In this document: positions 12,325-24,201 of the stretch, piece after piece
Numbering within the stretch: position 1 is the stretch's first letter
Layout: each line of letters opens with the position of its first letter
Source: Alisma plantago-aquatica
Lineage: Eukaryota > Streptophyta > Magnoliopsida > Alismatales > Alismataceae
Length of the DNA: 64,000 nt
Assembly (NCBI GenBank): GCA_963693085.1
Contig: OY856412.1
Coordinates: 1,408,481,694-1,408,545,693 of the forward strand
Direction of reading: 5' to 3'
Translations under genes and position numbers: made by a program
The notes under the pieces: model-generated
Told to the model about the DNA's origin: nothing
The model's input: the letters and a program-made list of their open reading frames with translations, nothing else
Databases searched by the model: none

Positions 12325-13570
12325 CCCCAAACGGTCTTGGTCTTTCAAAGTTCAAACGGTTTGAAACCGTTTGGTAAAGGTGGTGCTTGAGACCGTTTGC
12401 CCAAGTAGGTGAAGACCGTTTGCCCAAGTAGGTGAAGACTGTTTTCCCAAGTTTGACTTTTGAAACTGCATGGGCACAAACTGTTTGGGATCATTTGGTC
12501 CCAAACGGTCTTGAGACCGTTTGGTCCAAACCTCCTCAAAACCGCATGGATCAAAAATAGTCTCAACCAATCAAATTGGATTAGGGTTTCCAATGTTGAT
12601 TCCTTCAATCAATGAATTCATGGAACCAATCATCAATTGGACCTATCCTCATACTTCAATTGACTTAAATAGGTCAACCTTCAACTGATTTGACCCTCAA
12701 TTGAACCTCAATTAGTCATCAATTAGGGTTTGAGTCAATTGAATTAGGGTCTGGAATCGATGATCCTTCAACACTAATCAATGCAAGATTAGTTACATTG
12801 AAACCATTGAACCATCATCCAAATTGAACATGACCTGACCCCAAACGGTCTTGAGGTCATTTGGATGACCACCAAACGGTCTTGAGACTGTTTTCCCATC
12901 ATATCATCAAAATTCAAGTCAACCAATCAAGGTTTGGATCATTGGATTGATCACTAAATCAGCAATTGATTACACTCCAACATAGTATCTTTGGATCTTC
13001 CATTGCTTAACCATACTCAACCCTAGACCTCCAAACGGTCTTGAGACCATTTGGATGAGCTCCAAACGGTCTTGATACCGTTTGGCTCATCCAACCCTTG
13101 GATTCTAGTGAAATTTCATCAAGGTTTGGTCTCTTGAGTCGATCAACAAATCAACAATTGATTGCTTTGTAACTTAGTAACTTTGGACCATAAAATAGGC
13201 AACCATACATAACCCTAGACCTCCAAACGGTCTTGGGTGATCCCCAAACGGTCTTGAAACCGTTTGGGTGATCCCCAAACTGTCTTGAAACCGTTTGGGC
13301 TAATCAACCCAAAAAGTCAAATCGATCAAGTTGAAAATCAGCACTTAAGTCAATTAGGGTTTGCCTAATTGATTAGCCTTCAACTCATGATTCCTTTGGA
13401 ATTCATTAACCAAATTTGGTGGAACATCAACCAACATAATTAAGAACAGGATTCTAAAATGGTCAACCCTTGGTCAACTCCCCAAATGGTTATGAAACCG
13501 TTTGGTGAAACCGTTTGCTTCTAAATGGTTTGAAACCGTTTGCCCCAAACGGTTTGGGAAACCATTTGAG
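12325..13570. repeat. Field of palindromes with AAACGGT/ACCGTTT core
   Basis: About 1.2 kb holds at least a dozen copies of CCAAACGGTCTTG and its complement. Many are paired as hairpins. The best, at 12501-12524, has perfect 10-bp arms CCAAACGGTC and GACCGTTTGG with a 4-nt loop. Others lie near 12841, 12872, 13031, 13072, 13222, 13243, 13274 and 13490-13565. Spacing is irregular and several arms carry substitutions, so this is a scattered cluster and not a tandem array. Confidence 0.85.
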
Positions 13571-14972
13571 CAACCCAACCAAGGTCGTTTGCTTTGGATA
13601 TTTAGAGAGGTGTGTTCTTATCATATTCAACCTCTGAAATCACGAAACCTGCTGTGGTTTCCATGGTAATTGCATCCATCAACCAAATCGATTATTGTAA
13701 ATGTAGAAAAGATCATTATTTGATATGGAATTGAATGCAATAACAAAATCAAGGGTTCAAGTTATAAAACCCGCCTCCAATTGAGCTCCAAAGCTCCATT
13801 TCCACGGAAAAAATGGTGGATACAACTCCTTTCACTATTCCAAGGCTCGTCCTCAAGGTTTGAGTGAAAAGGAATGGTTAGAATTGAAGAGGAGATCGAA
13901 ATAGGAAGAAATCCATAATTTATTTTCGATTTCCACCATGGAATCGTGGTGACCAAGGTAAAGAAGCTTACCAACAGGTTGGGGGTCGTACTACTGACCC
14001 TCCCAAGCTCCTTTGGTCGTTTCCCAAGCAAGGAGAAGAAGTGGGGTCGAAAAAGCCTTCCATTTGGTTTATAAAAGGTCTTTTTATAAAAATTCAATGA
14101 GAGAGAATATACTTTATAAAAATCCAATTAATCCCAAAAATGGAGCCGCCTCTTCCCCCTCATCTTCCTTGGATCCGAGTCTATCTCATTTGCCTCATAT
14201 GCCTCTCAATTATCCATGATTTAAAGAAAAGCAAATCAAGCACCTTAAATCATATTATATTAATATCCATATGTGAGTGGATATTTCTTTTTCTTATAAA
14301 ATTGTGAATGAGTTATCCACTCCCTTGGATATTTTCGTGGTACTTGCAAGGCTCAAGGATTCCCACACACTTATGAATCCAACCATTTTAATTTTTGTTG
14401 AAGGCCCTTTAATTAATACATTCATTTTTGCCCTAAATCGAATTAGGGTTTCAATTATGATTAAATCTTGATTATTTTAATATCAAGATTCTCTCTCCTC
14501 CAACTTACTTCAAATGAGGCGCCCCTCTCATTTTATTTTCTCTACATGATTCCAAGAAACATTAGGGACCTTATTGAAGTGGTAAATTACATATTTCACT
14601 CTAGGTTTTGGGTAAATTGCACATTACACCAAAACTAGGTTTTCATGCACATACATTGCTTTATCAACTCTTTCTTGGTATTCAGGCTTCCATAAGCCAT
14701 ACCTCAGCATCATATTCACTATCATGATGCTTCAACACATGAGGAATATATTATCATGCACAATTTGCACATAAACCCCTCAACTTGGGTAATTTGCACA
14801 TTAGTCCAAAATAAGCAAACATTGTTTCAACATTGTCCAAACATGACCAAAATTGAAACATAAGTTCCTCATGAGACCTAATTACTTTTCACAAGATAGG
14901 ATTAAGAATATAATCATCTTTCTTAATCAAAACACCTAGGGTTAAAATATAACCCAGGTCAGGGATGTTACA

Positions 14973-14977
14973 TACAC
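14973..14977. repeat. Right target-site duplication TACAC
   Basis: Matches 9078-9082 exactly and closes the solo LTR insertion. Confidence 0.8.
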
Positions 14978-15458
14978 TCTTCTTGTCTCTTCCCTTTAGA
15001 GAGTTATTCCCAAATTACCCTAACTTAGGTGATGATAACTTAGGATGATCGTGTACTAAGAAAAAGTACTTGAGGATAGCTTGGAATGGACATGTTTCCC
15101 TTTGTACTGGTCCTTTGTAATGATCATGTGTACCTTTATCTTTTTGTAATTCCGTCGTTGAGGCGAGGAACTATCTAATGAGAATAATATTGAAATAGTT
15201 AGTTTTTCAGCTTCGAAATAATGTCTTTGTTTGATTTATTGTATCTAGTAATGAAGTTACAATTTCGTACATATTAGTGTGTTTGGATTGGATGAGTTTA
15301 TCCCTCATTTAAGTAAAGAGTGGATCCCCTCTTGGGTTGCGCTCTTTACAACCTTTGTTGTTGATATACTTATGTTTCAAACATTCTTAATTCATGTTAA
15401 TGGTTTTGATATTCCTATTTCTAGTACTACTTGTTGATTGATTGTTGCATCATGTTAT
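14978..15458. other. No gene seen
   Basis: Unassigned sequence between the solo LTR and the copia element. Confidence 0.5.
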
Positions 15459-16547
15459 TGTTGGTATGTATGCCCAGAGAGCCAATCATATGATGATTGT
15501 AGTGGCATATCTTGTAAAATATTTGATTAATAATAAAGGCAATCTTCCAACTTGTTTTTTTTGTTCAGTTTTGAGATTATGATGTAACATAATAAATATC
15601 TAAAGGATGATGTTACTCGATGATGTATGTCTTCAGGTTGAGCACTTAAATAATGAGATCATACAGATGTTAAGAGTATATGCATTCTTGGTATGTCCCT
15701 AGTCGGATGTTATTGTGGAAGGTTGACAGACAACAATAACACTTAAGACTAGAGTGTTTGTCAGTTCATGACAGAATCTCACTAGTCATGGTATGTGATA
15801 TCAAACCAAACACATAGATACTTGTTAGAGAATAGTGTATCGGACAGACCCACCTTGAGAGTGATACATGAAAACCATGAATGGTACTCAGAATCATCTC
15901 TCAAAGTGATGGTGGTGATTGTGGATCTTAGACCTAAAACCATTGCACTTATCACATGTCGTTTGATGTACTTTGACATCATGCACAATTACCTTGAATA
16001 AGGGTTGCACAAAGGAGATGCTGATGTACATTTGACACATGGGAATGACTGTGAGTGATGTAGATGGGATTTGTCCTTCCTACAAGAGTATGATATCCTG
16101 GCCACTTGATAAGCAAGACTGAGAAATCGATGGCCATGCTTATGTAAGACAATATGTGATATTAAGCTTACATATATCTCAAACAATTTTCTCTAGTTTA
16201 AGGAACATAGCTTGAACATTGTATAGGATAATGATTCCATTCCTCGAGTTCAATCTAGATATCAGAGCCAAAGAAACTTTACAATCACTCTATCATTGAT
16301 CACAAATTGTAGGTTGAAATTTTTCTTTAGATTTATAAATTATTTGGGTAGCAATGATGTCTTGCTAGATGACACTCATTTCTTGTGATGTCATAAATCA
16401 GTTATGGACATTCACTTCCAACGTAACTTGGGACACATAGGATACACCTGGAATAGGAGTTTATTCATGAATGTGGTTTAAACATGATTATTAAAGTGTT
16501 AGGTATTCAATTTAAACAAGATTGAAAATTAGGACTTTAAAATGACT

Positions 16548-16778
16548 GGTTCACTAAGTGAACCGATCAGATCATATGTCTAAATTGACTGGTTCAAGTT
16601 GTGAACCGACCTTTTGGTTTAACAATGTGATTGGATCAAGGATTGATGCTGACATCATGTTGCACATTAATCTAATGTTAAAGGACATTACAATTGTGAT
16701 CGAGAAAGATAGTAATAGGACCGATTCAACAGTTGAACTGATTAGCTCACATGTGAACCGAACAGTTCAGTAGTGAAC
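16548..16778. repeat. Palindromic boxes GGTTCA/TGAACC in copia U3
   Basis: Four hairpins: 16548-16564 (arms GGTTCAC and GTGAACC, 3-nt loop), 16591-16607 (GGTTCA and TGAACC), 16725-16737 (TTCAAC and GTTGAA, 1-nt loop) and 16765-16778 (GTTCA and TGAAC). They end about 90 bp upstream of the TATA box. The same place in the 3' LTR holds different box sequences. Confidence 0.75.
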
Positions 16779-16869
16779 CAACTTGTTCAATGCTCACAAG
16801 TTCTAGAAAATTTATGAAATTTTGTCTCTTCAACTCCCACTCAAACTAGAAGTCTTGACTTGACCCTCC

Positions 16870-16877
16870 TATAAATA
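16870..16877 (+). promoter_or_regulatory. TATA box of copia 5' LTR
   Basis: TATAAATA within CTCCTATAAATAGAGGGG, the expected promoter form for a plant LTR. The matching 3' LTR position has TATATAAAT at 24824-24832. Confidence 0.65.
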
Positions 16878-17380
16878 GAGGGGTAGTGGAGGCCTTCTAG
16901 AGACACCAAAATAAGCATTTACAATTGTTGTCTTCTCACAGTTGCGTGATAACCCGAACAAGTCCTACCCATCAAAGGAAGGGATAGCAAGGGAGAGACA
17001 ATTGGGAGATAAAGTTGGCACTAACACACTGATTAGAAGGGACAACTCCTTCTTTTCATTCATCTGTAATGACAAGAGTTCCCTGTGGCCCACATGGAAT
17101 ACTATAGAGGTGAGGAGGTTATTGCCACATTCTAGGAGGACACAAACAAAGGTTGTCCATGGTGATCATCGAGAAAGATGTTGTTGTCATCTAGGTGCAA
17201 CTTGAAGAAAGTTGCACACTGCTGTAAGGGATTGTTGTTGGACTTGCTCCAAGACCATGTATAAACCTTTCAACCCCCTTTCCCAATATATAGTTGTTGA
17301 TGCGGTCTACTATTTAAGGGGAATATGGCAAATAAAATTTTTATTTCCACTGCCTTATTTGATGCCATATTTCCCAACAG

Positions 17381-17393
17381 TGGTGTTAGATCC
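17381..17393 (+). promoter_or_regulatory. Degraded primer-binding site
   Basis: TGGTGTTAGATCC, one base after the LTR end, differs at three positions from the usual tRNA-iMet site TGGTATCAGAGCC. It marks the start of the internal region. Confidence 0.65.
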
Positions 17394-17529
17394 ACATCAA
17401 TTTAGTAGGATTTGGGATTTAATCGATATGATCAAATTGCTGATTTATCAATTATTTATTGCATATGATGCAAATACTTAAAATGATTAATGTGTGTATC
17501 TGATTAAATACCACATACGATCCAAACTA

Positions 17530-17612
<83 letters not shown>

Positions 17613-18991
17613 ATATGATATGATATATATGTAATTTACATGTGTCACCCTAAAATCAGTTTTGATGGTGGTGTTTGGCATGGCTATGGCCAATAACCCC
17701 CTTTTGATCTTTGATTGTGGTTGGATGGTTGTTATTCTTATTTTATCGCAGTTTGCATACCAAACATGTATCTTCTCTTATATATGTAAAAGCATTAATT
17801 CATTCCAGCTTGTGATCCCCTTGAATGTAACTTGAGGTTTCCTTATTAACATGTAATACATGAAGTAGGATTAGGATAGTTTTAATTCCTGTCATGGCAA
17901 AGAAGATGCACAATATTAGATGAACCACCTCTTTCATTCGGTAAACTAATCTGCTAGAGGACTGAGGAGGTTGAATGACAGGAGGAGCCAAATCGATCGG
18001 CTGGCAGCCCAACCGAGCAACTGGAGGTGTCTAGAAGTTGCTTGGACCAGAGACCAGTTGACCGTTCTGAGAAACCAATCGACCGACCAAGAGGTGAATT
18101 GACCGGTTCAAAAGTTGAATTGATCAACCCAAATTGGTTCTAGCACAGATCTTTACAAACAACATGTTTCTACATGTGATGTGGACCTTAGGTCGTAGTA
18201 ATTCTTGTGGCTCCAAGGAATTATAATAAATATGTCCATAACCATCACTAGTGTTTATAATTGCATTTTTTTTGTTTGTAGATATAGCATGTATATGATA
18301 AGTACTATAAGTATGTGGTGATTGGATATGTATACATCTTCGTATAAATATAAACTCCCTCAATCAAACATATTAAGTGTTAGATGTTTTCCATAAGCAA
18401 TACACATGAAAAGCGTGATCAACTATGAGTGGGCACTCCAAGCGTGGTGTATTGTCCATCTCATTGATGTGTGTTGGTAGTTATGTGGGCCTGCCAAGAA
18501 GGGTGCATTACTAACGTGTTGCCTTTTGGGTTAAACTTAAATAGGCGATCTTAATGAGATTAAGTACCTAGAAGCATGCATATGACTATGACAAACATTT
18601 GCGCATACCTTCTATCCAGGACTTGTATAAGATGCAATTGCTAAAATTTGCCTACCTTAATGATTTATTATGGACGTTGGCATTGGCCAGGTAATAATTC
18701 AATTGTTCTTTGTCTTGACTCACAAAAAGGTTGTATGGTGTAATCTTTTGAATTGATATGTGAGGGCGATCAATTTGAGTAAAATAATAGAAGTGATAAT
18801 TAATTAAAGGCCTAATTAAACATCGTGAAATTTTGTTTTAATCAAATCAAATCAAAAGTGTTTTAACAAATTGCAAGATTTTCTTGTGGAATCAAATGGA
18901 AACCAATAACAAATCATCATTGCAATGAGTTATTAAGAAGGATAAACATAATGGGATACATTTCTGTGACTAGTTTTGTACTTTGAAAAGG
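17394..18991 (+). other. Copia leader with TA microsatellite
   Basis: Untranslated leader between the primer-binding site and gag. About 17529-17640 is a (TA)n/(TACA)n microsatellite. Around 17990-18135 lies another patch of CGATCGG/CCAACCGA and GACCGGT/ACCAGTTGACC boxes, similar in style to the LTR palindromes. No gene is seen. Confidence 0.6.
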
Positions 18992-19646
18992 GTTCTCAAT
19001 TATGAGCATAAGCTCTATGTCCTAGATACACCAGTGCTAGAAGAACCCACTCCTGATGCACCTAGGGCTGAGCTGGATGCTTAGTGGAAGCATAATGACG
19101 ATGCCTTAGACATTAAGCACCTTATGCTATGGTGAATTAACTATGAGTTTCATGAGCAGTGTGAAGAAATGGAGATTCTTGAGATGGTAAAACATCTTAA
19201 GAACATGAACCATAATCATGCAAAGAAAGAAAGGTACAATGTCTCAAAAGTATTATTTGAGTGCAAGATGAAAGAAGGAGATGCAATAGAGACCCATTTG
19301 CTCAATATATTGGACATGTAGAACATTTAGAAGAAGTGGGATTCCCTTTGAGCCAAGAGTTGGCCATGTATTTGATTCTACAATCGTTTACTGAATCAAA
19401 TAGCCATTTTATCGAGTGTTATTACTTGAGTAACATGGCCAGACTATTGTCAAAGTTTCTTGGCATGTTGATAAATGTTGAAGCACGAATGAAGAAGGAC
19501 AAATCTGTGATGGTCATAAGTGGAATAGAGTCTGAGGATGAAAGAAAATCCAAGAAAAGTTTGGTCAAACTAAAGTCCAAGTCTTCAACACTCAAGATAA
19601 GGAGAAATAAAAGTGCAAGAGGAATATGTCCTTTGTACTTGAAGTG
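18992..19646 (+). pseudogene. Copia gag remnant
   Basis: Gag forms the particle that packages element RNA. Readable similarity starts at NYEHKLYVLDTP (about 18995) and passes through ECKMKEGDAIETHLLNI and GHVEHLEEVGFPLSQELAM to a Lys-rich tail near 19640. In-frame stops occur soon after the start, and the frame changes near 19303. The longest open piece, about 128 codons, starts near 19261. The zinc-knuckle region is lost and a microsatellite block follows. Confidence 0.75.
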
Positions 19647-19660
19647 ATTCAGGAAGATAA

Positions 19661-19710
19661 AGTTGGGGATTGGGATCCCCACTATATATATATATATCTA
19701 TATATATATA

Positions 19711-19788
<78 letters not shown>

Positions 19789-19811
19789 GTTGGGGATAGG
19801 GATCCCCACTA
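19661..19811. repeat. (TA)n microsatellite between two 24-bp direct repeats
   Basis: About 100 bp of nearly pure TA repeat is bracketed by near-identical 24-bp units at 19661-19684 and 19788-19811 (one base differs). Each unit contains GGGGAT and ATCCCC, which can pair. The block sits between gag and protease. Confidence 0.85.
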
Positions 19812-19814
19812 TAT

Positions 19815-21150
19815 ATATATATGTTATTGAGATAAATTCATCTACTTCTTTATCTTGGGTACTAGATACCAGATGAGGATCTCACATATGCTCGAATATG
19901 CAGGATTTGAAAAGAAGTAAGCCTTTAAGAAAGGGCGAGGTTGAACTGTGCATTGCAAATGGAGCAAGATTTGTTGCCACTGTAGCTAGAACCTTTAATT
20001 TATCTCTGCCCATGGGGCTTGTAATAGAGTTAATGAACTACTAATTTGTACCTTCTATAAATAGAAACATTATTTCTGTATCTTGTATAGACAAGGATGG
20101 ATATGAATTTTATATAAAGAATGGTCAATGTTCTATTTCAAAAGATGAGATATTTTATGGTAGAGTCCCAATATCTTATGATGTTTATTTTCTAGATATT
20201 AAGACAAATATTTATAATGAAAATACCAAAATACTAAAACTTGATAACTCAAACAAAACATATCTTTGGCATTGTTGTCTAGGGAACATAATGATAATCA
20301 CATATCTAGACTCCAATAAAGATGGTTGTCTAGACTCTTTTGATTCAAATCAATAGAGACATGTGAGTCTTGTTTGTTGGGCTAGATGAAAAAGACTCCC
20401 TTCACTGGTAACACTGAGAGGGCTAGTGATCTATTTGGACTCATACATACTGATGTATGTGGTCCTCTTAGAACAAATGCTAGAGGTGGTTATTAATTCA
20501 TTACCTTTACTGATAACTTCAGTATGCATGGTTATGTTTACTTGATGAAACTAACTAAAAAACACGTGAAAAGTTAAAGGATTTCATGAATGAAGTAAAA
20601 AACTAAATTGGTAAAATTATTAAGGCACTTTGTTCTAATCGAGGAAAAGAGTACTTAAGCCAAGCATTTGAGGATGTTCTACGAACCTGTGATATCGTAT
20701 CACAATGGACTCCACCAGGAACACCATAGAACAATGGTGTATTAGAAAGAAGGAATTGCACATTGCTAGATATGTGCGATCAATGATGAGTTTTTTTATC
20801 TTCCAACTTCTTCTGGTGATATGCTCTAGAAACCGCTGCATTTACACTAAACCTTACCATCTAAATCGGTTCTAAAGATACCATATGAGGTATGGTATGG
20901 GTAGCAGCCCAACATGTCTTTTATGAATATTTGGGGTTGTGAAGCTTATGTGAGAAAGAAATTTCCTGAAAAGCTTGGACCGAAATCAGATAAATGTTAT
21001 TTAGTTGGATATCCTAGGGAAACCAAAGGATACTACTTTTATACTCCATCTAACAACAAAATGTTTGTTTCTAGGAATGTTGTATTCCTAGAAAAGGAAT
21101 TCATTTCCAAAGGAATCAATGGGAGGAAAGTAGAACTCGAAGGTGTTTGA
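19815..21150 (+). pseudogene. Copia protease and integrase remnant
   Basis: The protease shows WVLDT at 19856-19870, but the catalytic DTG has become DTR and a TGA follows at 19874. The zinc-binding part of integrase begins near LWHCCLGN (about 20260). The core follows with DLFGLIHTDVCGPL, then SNRGKEYLSQAFEDV near 20640, then TPPGTP and GVLERRN near 20710-20755. The end is an open stretch at 20914-21150 (IWGCEAYVRKKFPEKLGPKS). Several stops and shifts interrupt it, so it is inactive. Confidence 0.8.
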
Positions 21151-21296
21151 GATCAATAAGAAAACATTGAACCTATAGAGGTACTAGAGAAACATAGAAA
21201 GTCACAACTGTTGTGGAAACTCAAATTCCTCATGTGACATAAAAACCTCGCAGATCTAGTAGGACACACCTTGAGCCAGATAGATTTTGTTATCTG

Positions 21297-22905
21297 GTGA
21301 CTCAAGAAGGCAATGTATTGGTCATTAATGATGAGCCAACTACTTACCTAGAAGTTGTTAAAGGTCCGAAGTCTAAGAATTGTCTTGAGGCCATGAGATC
21401 TGGGATGGAAACTATGTACACCAACAAGGTATGGACCTTGGTGGATCCACTTGAAGGGGGAAAACGCATAGGGTGCAAGTGGGTCTTCAAGAAGAAGACT
21501 GACATGGATGGTAATGTACAAACTTACAACATTGATTGGTTGCAAAGGGTTTTAGACAAGTTTAAGGTGTTGACTATGATGGAACCTTTTCTCCAGTTTC
21601 CATGGTTGAGTCTATCAGGATCGTGCTTGCCACTGTAGCTTATTATGACTATGAGATTTGGAAAATGGATGTTAAAATCACATTCCTTAATGGAATTCTT
21701 CTTGAGGATGTGTACATGACACAACCTGAGGGATTTATAAATCCAAATGATGCAAATAAAGTTTGTAAGCTACAAAGATAAATCTATGGATTAAAGTAAG
21801 CATCTTGGAGATAGAATCTTTGATTTGATGAAACAATCAAAGAGTTTGCCTTTAGTCAAAATGAAGATGAACTGTGTGTTTACAAGAAGGTTGGCGGGAG
21901 CATGATTGTATTCCTAATTTTATATGTAGATGACACACTATTGATGAAGAATGAAATCCCTACTTTACAGAGGTAAAGATCTGTCTAGGAAATACAATCT
22001 CTATAAAGGACTTAGGTGAAACATCCTATATCTTATGAATTAAGATCTATAGAGATAGATCTAGAAGGCTTCTTGGGCTAAATCAGAGCACATATATTGA
22101 CAAAGTGTTGAAGAGGTTCAACATGGAGAACTCAAAGAGAGGAAACTTGCCCATGTATCATGGTGCCATAATCTCTAGAGATCAATGTCCGAGTTCTTGT
22201 GAAGAAAGGGAGCACATGACTATGATTCCATATACATTTGCAATTGGATATATCATGTACATAATGTTATGTACTCGTTCAGATGTCTCGTATGCATTGA
22301 GCATGATGAGAAGATATTAGTCAGATCCCATTGAGTCATTGGATTGTTGTGAAGAACATCCTTAAGTACTTGGCAAGAAATAAGGATCTGTTCCTTGTCT
22401 ATAGTGGTCAGGAAGAGTTGGTGGTAAAGGGTTACTTCGATGTAAGCTTTCAAATTGACAAATACAACTACATATTGTAGTATGGATTTGTGTTTTTCCC
22501 AAACAACATATTTGTTAGCTGGAAGAGTTCCAAGCAAGAGACAGTTGTGCATTCTACAATAGAGGTCGAGTATGTTGTTGCATCCAATGCATAAACGGAG
22601 GTTGTTTGGATCAAGAAGGTCACCTCAGAACTTAGGGTGGTTCCAAGCATTGATAATGCAGTTGAGATATACTGTGCCAACAATGGATCTATTGTACAAG
22701 ATAACGAACCCAGATCACATCAACATTCCAAGCATATACAAAGGTGGTTCCATCTCATACGATAAATTCTACAGTGAGTAGATGTGAATATTTTCATTGT
22801 ACCAACTGAGAGCAATGTGCTGGACCCCTTGACAAAAGTACTTTCACAGCATAAGCATGAAGGTCATGTTAGATCACTTAGGATTGAGGTCATGGGTGAT
22901 TAGGC
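21297..22905 (+). pseudogene. Copia reverse transcriptase and RNase H remnant, copy A
   Basis: The reverse transcriptase begins with NCLEAMRSGMETMYTNKVW and GCKWVFKKKTDMDG. The active-site motif YVDD is intact at 21923-21934 (LYVDDTLLM). RNase H is visible as VVHSTIEVEYV near 22545 and SHQHSKHIQRWFHLIR near 22715. Frames change repeatedly and stops are common, for example directly after GPxxFTxEV-like segments near 21780 and in ASNA-stop-TEVVW. The block from 21342 onward is duplicated downstream. Confidence 0.85.
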
Positions 22906-22934
22906 CTAAGTGAAATTGAGATTCTATTGGTATG

Positions 22935-23270
22935 TATTGATATCCTCAAACTTCATGTTAAACACAAGTATACATATCAATGTAATATAGGCGTAAGAGG
23001 CTCGAATGTTGAACTCAGGAAAACGTTATCCAAAAACTACTACTAACTATGATGTGATCATCTAGGCTGATGAAAACTTTGATAGAAGGTATAATTAACT
23101 AAGATGCAGAAAAGAAATCTAACATTATTGGTTGTTTGATCTCAAATGAAGTGAATTCCTTAGGATTATAGTTTCTCCTCAGTTAACATTGTAACTAACA
23201 TCCTACCATTAATAATTATCTCTCCTAACCCTGGACAAAGAGACCTGTAGCAAGAATTACCCACTCTCAT
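22935..23270 (-). mobile_element. Inverted fragment of the Athila-like LTR inside the copia 3' LTR
   Basis: The segment is similar to the reverse complement of about 58250-58585. Shared strings include TAATGTAATATAGGC/TAATGTAATATAGGCC, CCAAAAACTACTACTAAC, TCCTAAGGAATTCACTTC and CAGGGTTAGGAGAGAT. It is absent from the 5' LTR. The duplicated copy carries it too (about 37535-37870), so it was present before the duplication. Confidence 0.7.
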
Positions 23271-24071
23271 AGTGATGTTACTCAATGGCATGTCTTCAAG
23301 TTAAGGACCTAAAAAAAATCATGTGTGATAAGAGAATGTACAGTCTTGTAACGTCCCTTGTCAGATATTACTGTGGTAGCAAAATAGATTACAATGATAC
23401 ATAAGACTAGAATGTGTTTTGACTGATGATAGAATATCATTAATTATGATATATGATATCAAGTCAAACACATAGGTACTTGTTAGAGAATAGTGCATCA
23501 GAGAAGCCCACCTTATGATAAATACATGGAACCATTGAGTGCTAGTCAGAACTGGCTCTCCAAGTGATAGTGGTTGTTAGACATAAAGTCACAATACTCA
23601 ATACTTATCATTCAATGAACTTTGAAATAGTCCAATATGACCTTGAATATGGGTTGCCATAAAGGTGGTGATCACATATGTTGTGACACGTGGGGATTGA
23701 TTGTGAATGATTTATATGGGACTTGTCCCTCCTACCAGAGATGATATCGTAGTCACTTCATTAGTGAGAGTCAGACACACATGGCCATGCTCATTCGAGT
23801 CAATATATGATATTGAGCATACATGTATCTCAATAGTTTTCTCTAGTTCAAGCACATGGATTGAGTATTAAGAGGATTATGATTCCATGCTTTGCATTCA
23901 ATCTGAATATCAATAATAAAGGAACTATATGATCACAATAACACTGATCATGGATGTAGGTTGAATTTGTTCTTCAGCTTTCCAAACACTTGGGTAGCAA
24001 TGATGTGTTGCTAGATACCTCTCATTATCTGTGATGTCATAATCTAGTTATGGACATTCACTGCCAACGTA

Positions 24072-24201
24072 ATTTTGGAACCTATAGGGTCACACTCATA
24101 GGATGCACCAGGAGTAGGATTTTACCCATGAATAAGATTTTGGGACCTATAGGGTCACACTCATAGGATGCACTAGGAATAAGATTTTACTCATGAATAA
24201 G
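24072..24201. repeat. 65-bp tandem duplication in copia 3' LTR
   Basis: Two adjacent 65-bp units, 24072-24136 and 24137-24201, both contain CCTATAGGGTCACACTCATA. A larger, more diverged repeat of the surrounding 24000-24230 region follows at about 24295-24460. The 5' LTR has a single version. Confidence 0.8.

Larger units (their letters stand above)
9083..14972 (-). mobile_element. Solo LTR of 5.9 kb, gypsy/LARD-related
   Basis: The element starts TGTGGCATCC and ends GGGATGTTACA, so the ends are short inverted repeats of the TG...CA kind. It is flanked by a perfect 5-bp target-site duplication. No copy of its start recurs before its end, and there is no primer-binding site, polypurine tract or pol similarity, so it is a solo LTR rather than a full element. 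Distant matches to the LARD LTR (about 10565-10660 versus 26510-26600, with GGGAATTCTTATCCCTTCACAT) lie in the same direction and suggest minus-strand orientation. It contains a 24-bp minisatellite, many TTAGGGTT strings and a dense palindrome field. Short open frames inside it look non-coding. Confidence 0.8.
15459..17379 (+). repeat. Copia 5' LTR
   Basis: Starts TGTTGGTATGTATGCCC and ends CATATTTCCCAACA. Large parts match the 3' LTR by eye, for example ACTTGTTAGAGAATAGTG at 15819 versus about 23480, and the end segments at 17220-17379 versus 25160-25308. The 5' LTR is about 460 bp shorter because the 3' LTR carries an inserted fragment and internal duplications. The U3 part holds palindromes, followed by a TATA box. 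Confidence 0.8.

Noticed and set aside
12325..13570. Repeat field as a possible CRISPR array
   Set aside because: Units are palindromes of variable length at irregular spacing inside a plant LTR, with no regular spacers and no cas genes.
17487..17693. Tyr/Ile-rich minus-strand frame
   Set aside because: Translation of the TA microsatellite in the copia leader.
19585..19876. Tyr/Ile repeat frames on both strands
   Set aside because: Translation of the TA block at 19661-19811.
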